From Lysobacterales bacterium (GTDB lineage: Bacteria; Pseudomonadota; Gammaproteobacteria; Xanthomonadales; SZUA-36): DNA of 64,000 nucleotides. How positions within the stretch are numbered: the first letter of the stretch is position 1; each line of letters starts with the position of its first letter. The position numbers were made by a program, and so were the translations under genes. Below are positions 53,432-63,057 of this stretch, one piece after another. The stretch lies in assembly GCA_029859645.1 (NCBI GenBank), contig JAOUCS010000006.1, forward strand, positions 1-64,000, written 5' to 3'. The notes under the pieces are model-generated. The model was not told the origin of the DNA and made no database searches. It saw only the letters and a program-made list of their open reading frames with translations.

Positions 53432-55348
53432 ATGGGCGAACAAAACGTCAAGCTGAACGACGACGAATCGACGCACCAGGCATTCATGAAGGCATTGCTG
53501 ACCGAAGTGCATGCCCTCGAGCGGATGCTGGATACCGGCTTGCTGGAATCGGGCGTACGCCGCATTGGAGCCGAGCAGGAAATGTTCCTGATCGATAAGG
53601 CCAATAAGCCGGCACTCAAGGCCATGGAGATCCTTGACATCGTTGATGACGAGCGCTTTACACACGAGCTCGGACTGTTCAATCTCGAAGCAAACCTCTC
53701 TCCACGAAGGCTGGGTGGAGACTGCCTATCCCAATTGGAAAAAGAGGCCCAGGAAATCTACCTGAAGGCGCGGGAAACCGCGGCAAAGGTCGATTGCGAC
53801 ATTGCCCTGATCGGTATTCTGCCAACGCTTACGAAGGATAACCTGGGTCTTGAATCGATGGTGCCCACACCCCGTTATTACGCGCTGAACGACGCGATCA
53901 AGGCACTCAGGGGCGGGGAATTCGATTTCACCATCAACGGTATAGATCAACTGGTGGTCGAGCATGACAACGTGATGCTGGAAGCCTGTAACACCAGTTT
54001 TCAGGTTCACTTCCAGGTCAGCCCGGAAAACTTCGCCAAGAATTACAATATCGCGCAGGTAGTGACTGCACCTTTGCTGGCAGCGGCAGTCAACTCGCCG
54101 GTGCTGCTGGGCAAGCGTCTCTGGCACGAAACCCGTATCGCGGTGTTCGAATACTCCGTCGATACCCGTTCCAAGGTACAGCAGGAGCGGGGCCTGAAGC
54201 CGCGAGTGCATTTCGGTGATCGCTGGCTTGAAGAATCGGTCACGGAAATATTCAAGGAGGATATCGCGCGCTTCCGTATTGTGCTGACCACCGATACTGA
54301 AGAAGATCCGCTGGGAATGATCGACCGGGGCATCATGCCATCCTTAAACGCCCTGCGGCTTCACAACGGAACCGTCTATCGCTGGAACCGGCCGTGTTAT
54401 GGGGTCCACAACAATATTCCCCACCTGCGGATTGAAAACCGGGTCATTCCCTCCGGCCCCACGGTGCTCGATGAAGTGGCCAATGCCGCTTTCTTCTACG
54501 GCATGATGGCCGGCATGACCGAGCAGGTTGATGACATCAGGGACTACCTGACCTTTGGTGACGTCAAATCCAATTTCCTGGCCGCCGCGCGAGACGGCAT
54601 CCGGGCACAGATGAACTGGTTCAACGACACCCATCTGCCGGCGAAGGAACTGGTGTTGGAACAGTTGCTGCCGTTGGCGCGCGAGGGTCTTCAGGAAGCC
54701 GATATCGACAACGATGACATCGACCGCTACCTGGGTGTGATCCAGAACCGTGTCATCAAGCGGCGAACCGGGGCGCGCTGGGCGCTTGAGTCGCTGGAAA
54801 ACATGAAGGACCTGGGCACTGAGGACCAGCGTATGCGCTGTATTGTTGGCAGCATGGTCGCACAGCAGTCCAGCGGTACACCCATTTGTGACTGGGAGCT
54901 GGCAGAATATTGCGAGGAACAGGACTGGCGCGACAGCTACCGCACGGTTGGCTTGTTCATGACCCGCGACCTGTTTACGGTCCGCACAGACGACATTGTC
55001 GATTTCGCGGCCACGCTGATGGACTGGCGCCACATCCGGCACGTGCCGGTGGAAGACGACCAGGGCATGCTGGTTGGCCTGGTTTCGCATCGTGACCTCT
55101 TGCGCCTGGTTGCGCAAGGCCGGATGGGTAAAGAACACCGGGTCACCGTCGATGAGATCATGAACCCGGAGCCGATCACGGTAAGTCCTGATACGTCGAC
55201 GGTGGAAGCCATCCAGATCATGCGCAGGGAAAAACTGGCCTGCCTGCCGGTAACGCGTGATGGCAAACTGGTAGGAATCGTCAGTGAGCATGACCTGATC
55301 ATCGTTGCATCGCACCTGCTGGAGTCGCAACTGGCAAACCGGGAGTGA
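53432..55348 (+). CDS. Glutamate-cysteine-ligase-family protein fused to two CBS domains
   Basis: A 638-residue fusion. Residues about 20-490 form a GCS2-like carboxylate-amine ligase domain (RRIGAEQEMFLID, ELGLFNLEANLSPRRLGG, HNNIPHLRIENRVIPSGPT). Residues about 505-635 form a CBS pair (FMTRDLFTVRTDD, MNPEPITVSPDTS, GIVSEHDL). GCS2 enzymes join glutamate to an amine using ATP. CBS pairs usually sense adenine nucleotides, so the activity may follow energy state. The true substrate is unknown: classical gamma-glutamylcysteine synthesis is possible but not proven. Stop overlaps the next gene (GTGA). Confidence 0.8.
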   Translation: MGEQNVKLNDDESTHQAFMKALLTEVHALERMLDTGLLESGVRRIGAEQEMFLIDKANKPALKAMEILDIVDDERFTHELGLFNLEANLSPRRLGGDCLSQLEKEAQEIYLKARETAAKVDCDIALIGILPTLTKDNLGLESMVPTPRYYALNDAIKALRGGEFDFTINGIDQLVVEHDNVMLEACNTSFQVHFQVSPENFAKNYNIAQVVTAPLLAAAVNSPVLLGKRLWHETRIAVFEYSVDTRSKVQQERGLKPRVHFGDRWLEESVTEIFKEDIARFRIVLTTDTEEDPLGMIDRGIMPSLNALRLHNGTVYRWNRPCYGVHNNIPHLRIENRVIPSGPTVLDEVANAAFFYGMMAGMTEQVDDIRDYLTFGDVKSNFLAAARDGIRAQMNWFNDTHLPAKELVLEQLLPLAREGLQEADIDNDDIDRYLGVIQNRVIKRRTGARWALESLENMKDLGTEDQRMRCIVGSMVAQQSSGTPICDWELAEYCEEQDWRDSYRTVGLFMTRDLFTVRTDDIVDFAATLMDWRHIRHVPVEDDQGMLVGLVSHRDLLRLVAQGRMGKEHRVTVDEIMNPEPITVSPDTSTVEAIQIMRREKLACLPVTRDGKLVGIVSEHDLIIVASHLLESQLANRE

Positions 55349-55803
55349 ATCGGAGCCACTGGTTTACCGGCTTGATGATACTGGCGCTTGCCGGGCTTTC
55401 GGGTTGTGGTGAAAACCTCACCGTTGAACAGCAAGTGATTGTCACCATCCGTGAGATGGAATCGAAAATCGAGGCCGGCGAACGCCGTGCATTCATGCAA
55501 CACATCGCCGATGACTTCCAGGCCCAGGGCGGCTCCATGAACAGGGAGCAACTGCGGGCGTTTGTGGTTTTCCAGTTGAACCGGCATCAAAGACTGCAGG
55601 CCCAACTGTTCCCGATAAAGGTTTCAGAGACGGGTGAGGCAACGGCGCAGGCGACATTCAGGGCGCTGGTGACCGGCGGACCGAACTGGATTCCGGACAG
55701 CGGCCAGGTGTTCGATTTTACGACCGGGTGGCGCCTGGTGGATGACGAATGGTTGCTGACATCCGCGCGTTGGGATCCGGTTCCGCTGGAAGACGCCTTG
55801 TAG
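55345..55803 (+). CDS. Small lipoprotein, NTF2/DUF-like fold
   Basis: A 152-residue predicted lipoprotein. The signal peptide ends in LAGLSGC with C21 lipidated. The mature part (EQQVIVTIREMESKIEAG, FMQHIADDFQAQGG, GWRLVDDEWLLTSARWDP) has the pattern of NTF2-like small domains. GTG start overlapping the ligase-CBS stop, so translation is coupled. Function unknown; it may be part of the same pathway. Its stop is 41 bases before lhr. Confidence 0.7.
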   Translation: MNRSHWFTGLMILALAGLSGCGENLTVEQQVIVTIREMESKIEAGERRAFMQHIADDFQAQGGSMNREQLRAFVVFQLNRHQRLQAQLFPIKVSETGEATAQATFRALVTGGPNWIPDSGQVFDFTTGWRLVDDEWLLTSARWDPVPLEDAL

Positions 55804-55843
55804 GGTTCTCAGGTTTTGAGAATTCCCGGGTTAGAATGACCGA

Positions 55844-58800
55844 ATGGCGCTCCGCGGATTTCATCCAGCTGTTCTGTCCTGGTTTTCGAATACGTTCGAA
55901 TCAGCGACCCCTGTCCAGGTTGAAGCCTGGAACGCCATTCGTACTGATCAGGATGTTTTGATCGCCGCACCCACCGGCAGCGGCAAAACTTTCGCTGCTT
56001 TCCTCTGCGCCATCGACGAACTCGTTCGCGATAGCCGAGAGGGTCCACTGGCCGACGCGGTGAAAGTACTCTACGTATCACCGCTGAAAGCGCTGTCGAA
56101 CGATATCGAGCGCAATCTGCGCCTGCCGCTGGACGGAATTGACGCATGGCTGAAGCAGGAAAACGGAAGGGCGTCGGGCATCCGCGCCATGGTCAGAACC
56201 GGCGATACGACGCCTGGTGAGCGGGACAAGATGAGGCGCAAGCCACCCCAGATACTGGTCACGACTCCCGAGTCTTTGTACTTGTTGCTGACCTCCGATT
56301 CCGGGCGCAGCATGCTGGCAGGGGTTAAGACGGTCATCGTCGACGAGATTCACGCGGTCGCGGGCAGCAAACGCGGCAGTCATCTTGCATTGAGCCTGGC
56401 CAGGCTGGACGCGCTGGTCAATCCGTCCGGAGCAGGGCATGTCCGCAGGATCGGCCTGTCCGCTACCCAGAACCCCATTCAGCTGATTGCTGCTTTTCTG
56501 ACGGGTGGAAAACCCTGCGCCATCGTCGACACCGGACATCAGCGAGAGCGTGACCTGGCGCTGGTGATTCCTGCGTCGCCACTGTCGCCGGTCATGGCCA
56601 ATGAAGTCTGGGAGGAAATCTACGATCAGATCGAAGCCCTGGTGGAGAACCATCGCACCACGTTGATATTTGTGAACACACGCAGGCTGGCCGAACGGCT
56701 GGCCAGGCACCTGGCGGAGCGAATCGGAGAAGAGTCTGTCACTGCACATCATGGCAGTCTTTCGCGTGATCATCGCCTGGAAGCGGAACAGGCGCTGAAG
56801 TCGGGGCACTTGCGGGCACTGGTCGCGACGGCTTCACTCGAACTGGGAATCGATATCGGGCACGTGGACCTGGTATGCCAGATCGGTTCACCCGGCAGCA
56901 TATCTGCATTCATTCAGAGAGTTGGCCGTGCCGGCCACGCGGTGGGCGAAACACCCAAGGGCAGGCTCTTTCCAGTTTCGCGTGACGACTTGCTCGAGAG
57001 CGTCGCGCTGCTCAGGGCGGTGCGCGACGGCGTGCTGGATCGCGTCATCATCCCCGAGCAACCGCTGGACGTGCTTGCCCAGCAGCTTGTTGCCGAAGTC
57101 AGCGCACGGGAATGGGGCACGCAATCGTTGCTGCAAATGATACGGCAGGCGTGGCCTTACCGGAATCTCTCCGAGCAACAATTGGCTGATGTCATCGACA
57201 TGCTGGCCAACGGCTATGCAACCCGGCGTGGCCGGCGCAGCGCCTATCTGTATCACGACGCCATCAATGCACGCCTGCGGGCACGGCCTGCAGCCAGGCT
57301 GACGGCGCTGCAGAACGGTGGCGCCATTCCGGATCATTTCGACTACGAGGTGCTGATGATGCCGCAGGGATTCCGGGTCGGCACCCTGAATGAGGACTTT
57401 GCATTCGAAAGCCTGCCCGGTGACATCTTTCAGCTGGGTAACACCAGTTACCGGATTCTCAAGATCGAGCAGAGCCGGGTGCTGGTGGAGGACGCCAGGG
57501 GGCAGCCGCCCACGATCCCGTTCTGGTTTGGCGATGCGCCGGGGCGCAGCGATGAGTTGTCTGCGGCCGTGTCCAGCCTGCGAGCGGAAATGGACGAACG
57601 GCTGGGCGCGCAGGGAGCAGAGGGCACCCTGACATACCTGGAGGACCTGGGTATCGATGCGGCCGCAGCCATGCAACTGGTCAGTTACCTGGCCGCGGCC
57701 CGCGAAGCGCTCGGCTGCATACCGACCCAACAGAAAATCGTGATGGAACGGTTTTTTGATGATACCGGCGACATGCACCTGGTCGTTCATGCACCGTTTG
57801 GGTCACGCATCATGCGGGCCTGGGGCCTGGCTCTGCGCAAGCGTTTTTGCCGGCATTTCAATTTCGAGTTACAGGCTGCGGCACTGGAGGATTGCCTGAT
57901 CCTGTCCCTGGGAGAAACCCACAGCTTTGAGACCAGGGATGTTCCTGCCTACCTGAAATCCGCAACCGTGCGACAGGTGCTGGTGCAGGCGTTGCTGGAT
58001 GCGCCCCTGTTTGAAGTCCGCTGGCGCTGGAATGCGACCATCGCGCTGGCTGTTCAACGCATGCGCAATGGGCAGAAATTGCCGCCACAATGGCAGAGGA
58101 ACCAGGCCGAAGACCTGGTGGCTGTTGTTTTTCCCGACCAGTTGGCTTGTCTTGAGAACATCCGCGGCGAGCGCGAGATTCCGGACCACCCGTTGGTCAA
58201 TCAGACCATCAGCGATTGCATGACCGAATCGATGGACATCGATGGCCTGGAGGCATTGCTCCGACGCATCGAGGCAAAGGAACTGGAAATTCTCTGTCTT
58301 GACCTGCACGGGCCTTCCCCGCTGACGGCTGAAATTATCAATGCCCGGCCCTACGCGTTTCTGGACGACGGAGAGGCAGAGAACCGCCGGACACGGGCAA
58401 TCAGCCAACCGCACAACGATCTGGCGGACGCGGCGACCCTCAGTATCATCTCCACAGAAGCGACCCAGCAGGTCAGCTCTGAGGCGTGGATAAGACCGCG
58501 GTCTGCCGATGAATTACATGATGGCCTTTTGCAACTGGGTTTTCTGACCGAGGCGGAATACTCAACCGGAACTTCCAGTACCGGAACACCGGGTGGGGGA
58601 AACTGGAACCACTGGTTCAAGGCCCTGGCGGGCGAATTCCGCGCCTGCTGCGTTTGCACTGATGACCGCAACTGGTGGGTAGCAACCGAACGGTTGGATG
58701 AATTTCTGGCCATTCACCCGGATGCCGGGGTCGCTCCGGATCCGGCAGCGGTCTATCCGCGGGTAGAAACAGACCGGGATAAGGCCCTGGTTGAACTATT

Positions 58801-60163
58801 GCGCAGCCGCTTGTCGGGGCTTGGCCCCGTTGATTGCTCGACACTGGCAGAAGACTTCATGTTGATTCCGGCAGAAATTGACACGGCCCTGCTGGCCTTG
58901 CAAAGCGAAGGCTACGTCATGGTGATGGGGCAGCCCAGCCAAGGCGCTAGTCCGGAAAAAACCTGGTGTGAGCGAAGGTTGCTGGCGAGGATCCACCGCT
59001 ACAGCCGGGAACGGCGCCGCAAAGCGGCACGTCCGGTTGCTCCCGCAGCCTACTTGCGTTTCCTGCTGGAATGGCACGGCCTCGATGAGCCGGCCGGGGA
59101 ACTCGAACAGGTGTTGGGTCTGCTCGAGGGCTGGTCCGCCCCGGTCGCTGCCTGGGAGCAGGGACTGCTGGCGAGTCGCTGTGCAGACTATTCGCCCCAG
59201 CGTCTCGATGAACAGTTTCTCAGTGGTTTTGTGACCTGGTTTCGCCCGGCGGGTCCGGGTCAGGGCGCACAGAATCTGGTCGCCGCGACGCCGATCGCAA
59301 TCGTCCCGAGAATTCATGCAGACACCTGGAACCTGCGATCTGCTGTTGACGAGGAGACTCCCGGAGCGCTGGCTGAAAAAGCCCTGCGGGTACTGGAACA
59401 GCACGGCGCCATGTTTACCGTTGACCTCGAGAGGGCCACGGGCCTGCTGCCGGTGCAACTGGAGCAGGCCATCGCAGAGCTGATTGCCCGCGGGCGAGTG
59501 ACTTCCGACGCTTTTTCACCGCTGCGTTGGTTGATCCGGCCCGAGTCTGAAAAACGTCGGAAACAGAAAACGCTGGCGCGGCGAAAAATGCGGGTGCAGA
59601 CCGGGCTGCTGGGGCGCTGGAGCATCAGTGGTGGCAGTATGCCGGGCAACGACAACCTCCGTGAAAGCGAGCTCTTTCAGGACCAGGCGAGGCTTGCCCG
59701 CCTCTGTGAAGCACTTTTGAAGCGTTATGGCGTCGTGTTCAGAGCGGTTACAGAACGCGAATCGCTGCTCCCGCCCTGGCGTTACCTGCTGCGCTACCTG
59801 CGGCGTATGGAAGACCGTGGAGAAGTGTACGGCGGACGGTTTGTGGATGGTTTTTCAGGCGAGCAATTTGCATTGCCCGAGGCGGTCGGCCTGTTGCGAA
59901 GACATGCGAAGGAACCAGCGCAGGACCAGTTCAAGGTCATCAACGCAACGGATCCACTGAACCTGGGTGGAATCATTACACCAGGCGTCAAGACCGCTGC
60001 CAAACCGGGAAACCGTGTCCTGTTACAAAACGGGGTGCCGGTCGCTCGAATCCAGGGCGATGAGCTGGAATTGCTTGGCAAGGGTAGGGCGGTCAGCTCA
60101 GCAGAGGCTGAACGGCATCTGCGAGTCGTACGGGATTTTCGCCGTTCTCAATCCAACCCATAA
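55844..60163 (+). CDS. lhr: ATP-dependent helicase Lhr
   Basis: A 1439-residue superfamily 2 helicase (E. coli Lhr 1538). Walker A is APTGSGKTFAAF at residues 42-53, the DEIH box is in VIVDEIHAVAG, and motif III SATQNP and the second RecA domain (TASLELGIDIGHVDLV, RVGRAGH) follow. A winged-helix and beta-rich Lhr-core part comes next, and the C-terminal half is the long Lhr-CTD found in bacterial Lhr. It unwinds DNA and RNA:DNA and is linked to repair. ATG at 55844. Ends before a bidirectional terminator. Confidence 0.95.
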   Translation: MALRGFHPAVLSWFSNTFESATPVQVEAWNAIRTDQDVLIAAPTGSGKTFAAFLCAIDELVRDSREGPLADAVKVLYVSPLKALSNDIERNLRLPLDGIDAWLKQENGRASGIRAMVRTGDTTPGERDKMRRKPPQILVTTPESLYLLLTSDSGRSMLAGVKTVIVDEIHAVAGSKRGSHLALSLARLDALVNPSGAGHVRRIGLSATQNPIQLIAAFLTGGKPCAIVDTGHQRERDLALVIPASPLSPVMANEVWEEIYDQIEALVENHRTTLIFVNTRRLAERLARHLAERIGEESVTAHHGSLSRDHRLEAEQALKSGHLRALVATASLELGIDIGHVDLVCQIGSPGSISAFIQRVGRAGHAVGETPKGRLFPVSRDDLLESVALLRAVRDGVLDRVIIPEQPLDVLAQQLVAEVSAREWGTQSLLQMIRQAWPYRNLSEQQLADVIDMLANGYATRRGRRSAYLYHDAINARLRARPAARLTALQNGGAIPDHFDYEVLMMPQGFRVGTLNEDFAFESLPGDIFQLGNTSYRILKIEQSRVLVEDARGQPPTIPFWFGDAPGRSDELSAAVSSLRAEMDERLGAQGAEGTLTYLEDLGIDAAAAMQLVSYLAAAREALGCIPTQQKIVMERFFDDTGDMHLVVHAPFGSRIMRAWGLALRKRFCRHFNFELQAAALEDCLILSLGETHSFETRDVPAYLKSATVRQVLVQALLDAPLFEVRWRWNATIALAVQRMRNGQKLPPQWQRNQAEDLVAVVFPDQLACLENIRGEREIPDHPLVNQTISDCMTESMDIDGLEALLRRIEAKELEILCLDLHGPSPLTAEIINARPYAFLDDGEAENRRTRAISQPHNDLADAATLSIISTEATQQVSSEAWIRPRSADELHDGLLQLGFLTEAEYSTGTSSTGTPGGGNWNHWFKALAGEFRACCVCTDDRNWWVATERLDEFLAIHPDAGVAPDPAAVYPRVETDRDKALVELLRSRLSGLGPVDCSTLAEDFMLIPAEIDTALLALQSEGYVMVMGQPSQGASPEKTWCERRLLARIHRYSRERRRKAARPVAPAAYLRFLLEWHGLDEPAGELEQVLGLLEGWSAPVAAWEQGLLASRCADYSPQRLDEQFLSGFVTWFRPAGPGQGAQNLVAATPIAIVPRIHADTWNLRSAVDEETPGALAEKALRVLEQHGAMFTVDLERATGLLPVQLEQAIAELIARGRVTSDAFSPLRWLIRPESEKRRKQKTLARRKMRVQTGLLGRWSISGGSMPGNDNLRESELFQDQARLARLCEALLKRYGVVFRAVTERESLLPPWRYLLRYLRRMEDRGEVYGGRFVDGFSGEQFALPEAVGLLRRHAKEPAQDQFKVINATDPLNLGGIITPGVKTAAKPGNRVLLQNGVPVARIQGDELELLGKGRAVSSAEAERHLRVVRDFRRSQSNP

Positions 60164-60178
60164 CGTCAGCGATATGAA

Positions 60179-60202
60179 AAACCCCGGCGCAGGCCGGGGT
60201 TT
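60179..60202. terminator. Bidirectional intrinsic terminator between lhr and acnA
   Basis: AAACCCCGGC and GCCGGGGTTT form a perfect 10-bp stem with a GCAG loop. T residues follow on the plus strand, and on the minus strand the run reads TTTTT because of the AAAAA at 60177-60181. It lies between the convergent stops of lhr (60163) and acnA (60222), so it can end both transcripts. Confidence 0.8.
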
Positions 60203-60221
60203 CAGGTTTGATTGCCGGCGA

Positions 60222-62876
60222 TCAGGCCGCGAGCTGACGCAGCACGTATTGCAGGATACCGCCATTGCGGTAGTATTCCGCTTCCTTCGGCGTATCGATC
60301 CTCACCCGTGCATGGAACGTCTTTGAAGTGCCGTCTTCAGCGGTTGCAGTAACTGCTACAGTTTCTGAAGAATCGTCTCCAAGTTCTTCAATATCAAAAG
60401 TTTCTTTCCCGCTTAAACCCAGGGAATCAGCGCTCTCTCCTGGCATGAAATTCAATGGCAATACGCCCATGCCGACCAGGTTCGAACGGTGAATGCGTTC
60501 AAAACTCTCGGTGATGACCGCTTTGACGCCAAGCAGGTTGGTTCCTTTTGCCGCCCAGTCGCGAGAAGATCCCGTTCCGTATTCCTTGCCGGCAAGAACA
60601 ATCAGCGGTGTCTCTTCTGCCTGGTATTTCATTGCCGCGTCGTAAATGCTCATCTGCTCACCGGAAGGCTGAAACGTGGTCCAGCCACCCTCGGTACCCG
60701 GTGCGAGCTGGTTGCGGAGACGAACATTGGCAAAAGTGCCACGCATCATCACTTCATGGTTACCCCGGCGGGATCCGTAAGAATTGAAATCTGCCCGCTG
60801 CACGCCACGGCCCTTGAGGTATTCGCCGGCTGGGGAATCCTCCTTGATGGCTCCGGCGGGTGATATGTGATCCGTGGTAATGGAATCACCCAGTTTCGCC
60901 AGGCAACGGGCGCCGCCGATGGTGGGTATTTCGGGCAGTTCCAGGGTCATGCCACGGAAGTAGGGCGGGTTCTGCACATAGGTTGAATCATCCTGCCAGT
61001 CGAAGATTTCACCTTGTGGGGAATCAATGCTGTTCCAGCGCTCATCGCCCTTGAACACGCTCGCGTAACTATTGCGAAACATTTCAGACGTGACGCTGCT
61101 GCCCACCACCTGGTGGACCTCGTGAGTGGTTGGCCAGATGTCTTTCAGATAGACCGGGTTACCATCCTGATCGTCACCCAGGGGATCTTTGGTCAGATCA
61201 ACTTTCAGGCTACCCGCCAGTGCATAAGCGACCACCAGCGGCGGAGAAGCCAGGTAATTCATCTTCACATCTGCGTGGACACGACCTTCGAAGTTCCGGT
61301 TGCCGGACAGCACGGAGCATGCAACCAGGTCATTTTCCCGGATGGCATTGCCAATGGGTTCCGGCAGTGGGCCGGAATTGCCGATACAGGTCGTGCAGCC
61401 ATAACCGACCACGTTGAAGCCCAGTGCATCCAGGTCATCCATCAGGCCAGCCTTGACCAGGTAGTCGGTGACTACACGCGAACCGGGGCCGAGTGAAGTC
61501 TTGACCCACGGTTTGACTTTCAGCCCCTTTGCCAGGGCATTACGAGCCACCAGGCCTGCCCCCAGCATGACAGCAGGGTTGGAGGTATTGGTACAGGAAG
61601 TGATCGCAGCGATCACCACGGCGCCATCTTCGAGCATAAATGATTCGCCCTCGTTGACGACGGGAGCCGAGCCTGTAGTTTCACGTCCAGTCGACAGAGG
61701 TCCGACATTGGCTTCATAATTACTGCGCATGTCACTCAGCAGGACGCGGTCCTGCGGGCGTTTGGGTCCCGCCAAACTGGGCTGAACGGTAGACATGTCA
61801 AGCTCCAGCACCGCGCTGTACTCGGCATCAGGCTGACCGGCTGTGTGGAACATGCCCTGAGCCTTCATATAAGCCTCGACCAGCGCCACCTGCTCATCGG
61901 AACGCCCGGAAAGCCTGAGGTAACGCAGGCTTTCCGGGTCGATCGGGAAAATTCCACAAGTGGCGCCGTATTCAGGCGCCATGTTGGCGATCGTTGCCCG
62001 GTCCGCCAGTGGCAGGCTCTGCAAGCCATCACCAAAGAACTCGACGAATTTACCGACAACACCCAGTTCGCGAAGCATTTCGACAATGGTCAGAACCAGG
62101 TCTGTCGCGGTCGTTCCCTCAGGCAGTTTGCCGGTGAGCTTGAATCCAACGACCTGCGGAATCAGCATAGTGATCGCCTGTCCCAGCATCGCTGCTTCGG
62201 CCTCAATGCCGCCAACGCCCCAGCCCAGTACGCCAATGCCGTTGATCATGGTGGTGTGGGAATCGGTGCCGACCACGGTGTCGGGGTAGGCGACGCCGTT
62301 CGTACCAAACACGACGCGGGCCAGGTGCTCCAGGTTGACCTGATGCACGATACCGGTATTAGGCGGCACCACGCGGAAATTGCTGAACGCGGACTGGCCC
62401 CAGCGCAGGAAACTGTAACGCTCATTATTGCGTTGGAATTCAATCTGGTTGTTGAGGTCCAGTGAGTTTGCCTTGCCGAAACTGTCCACCTGGACAGAAT
62501 GGTCAATCACCAGTTCAGCCGGAGACAGGGGATTGATCTGGTTGGCATCGCCGCCCAGAGAGACCATTGCATCCCGCATGGCTGCCAGGTCGACAACGGC
62601 TGGCACACCTGTAAAGTCCTGCAACACCACCCGTGAAGGAGTGAACGCGATTTCGGTGCTGGGATCTGCTTTGGGATCCCAGTTGCACAGGGCTTCGATG
62701 TCACTGCGGGTGACGTCAACGCCGTCTTCATGGCGAAGCAGGTTTTCCAGCAAGATTTTCAGGCTGAAGGGCAGTCGTGAAATATCATGTTGCTGAGAAA
62801 GTTTTTCGAGGCTGTAGTAGCGGTAGTCCTGGTCGTTGACCGACAGGCTGGAGGCGGTTGAGAAGGAATCTCCCAT
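60222..62876 (-). CDS. acnA: Aconitate hydratase AcnA
   Basis: An 884-residue aconitase that isomerises citrate to isocitrate. The Fe-S cluster cysteines are in [10 protein letters not shown] and [31 protein letters not shown], and the C-terminal swivel domain with [16 protein letters not shown], are typical of AcnA/IRP1-type enzymes rather than AcnB. The first residues ([13 protein letters not shown]) and the length agree with the family (E. coli 891). Monocistronic, ending in the shared terminator. Confidence 0.97.
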   Translation of the reverse strand: MGDSFSTASSLSVNDQDYRYYSLEKLSQQHDISRLPFSLKILLENLLRHEDGVDVTRSDIEALCNWDPKADPSTEIAFTPSRVVLQDFTGVPAVVDLAAMRDAMVSLGGDANQINPLSPAELVIDHSVQVDSFGKANSLDLNNQIEFQRNNERYSFLRWGQSAFSNFRVVPPNTGIVHQVNLEHLARVVFGTNGVAYPDTVVGTDSHTTMINGIGVLGWGVGGIEAEAAMLGQAITMLIPQVVGFKLTGKLPEGTTATDLVLTIVEMLRELGVVGKFVEFFGDGLQSLPLADRATIANMAPEYGATCGIFPIDPESLRYLRLSGRSDEQVALVEAYMKAQGMFHTAGQPDAEYSAVLELDMSTVQPSLAGPKRPQDRVLLSDMRSNYEANVGPLSTGRETTGSAPVVNEGESFMLEDGAVVIAAITSCTNTSNPAVMLGAGLVARNALAKGLKVKPWVKTSLGPGSRVVTDYLVKAGLMDDLDALGFNVVGYGCTTCIGNSGPLPEPIGNAIRENDLVACSVLSGNRNFEGRVHADVKMNYLASPPLVVAYALAGSLKVDLTKDPLGDDQDGNPVYLKDIWPTTHEVHQVVGSSVTSEMFRNSYASVFKGDERWNSIDSPQGEIFDWQDDSTYVQNPPYFRGMTLELPEIPTIGGARCLAKLGDSITTDHISPAGAIKEDSPAGEYLKGRGVQRADFNSYGSRRGNHEVMMRGTFANVRLRNQLAPGTEGGWTTFQPSGEQMSIYDAAMKYQAEETPLIVLAGKEYGTGSSRDWAAKGTNLLGVKAVITESFERIHRSNLVGMGVLPLNFMPGESADSLGLSGKETFDIEELGDDSSETVAVTATAEDGTSKTFHARVRIDTPKEAEYYRNGGILQYVLRQLAA

Positions 62877-62917
62877 GCTGTTCTCCGTTATTCGACTGAG
62901 TGATTAGTGGACTGGGA

Positions 62918-62945
62918 ATTATCGCCGAAATCAGGACTTGTTCAC
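62918..62945 (-). promoter_or_regulatory. Possible acnA promoter
   Basis: On the minus strand, GTGAAC (62945-62940) as -35, a 16-base spacer, and GATAAT (62923-62918) as -10, giving a leader of about 35 bases. Only a partial match to consensus; seen by eye. Confidence 0.3.
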
Positions 62946-63057
62946 AGTTATAATCACTATCCATCGTATTTATGGTCATGTGGAACCAAAAACCGAAAAA
63001 CAGAAGATTGTATCCGTACAACTGAATTAACCGGAACATTGCGGAGCCAAGCACCAT

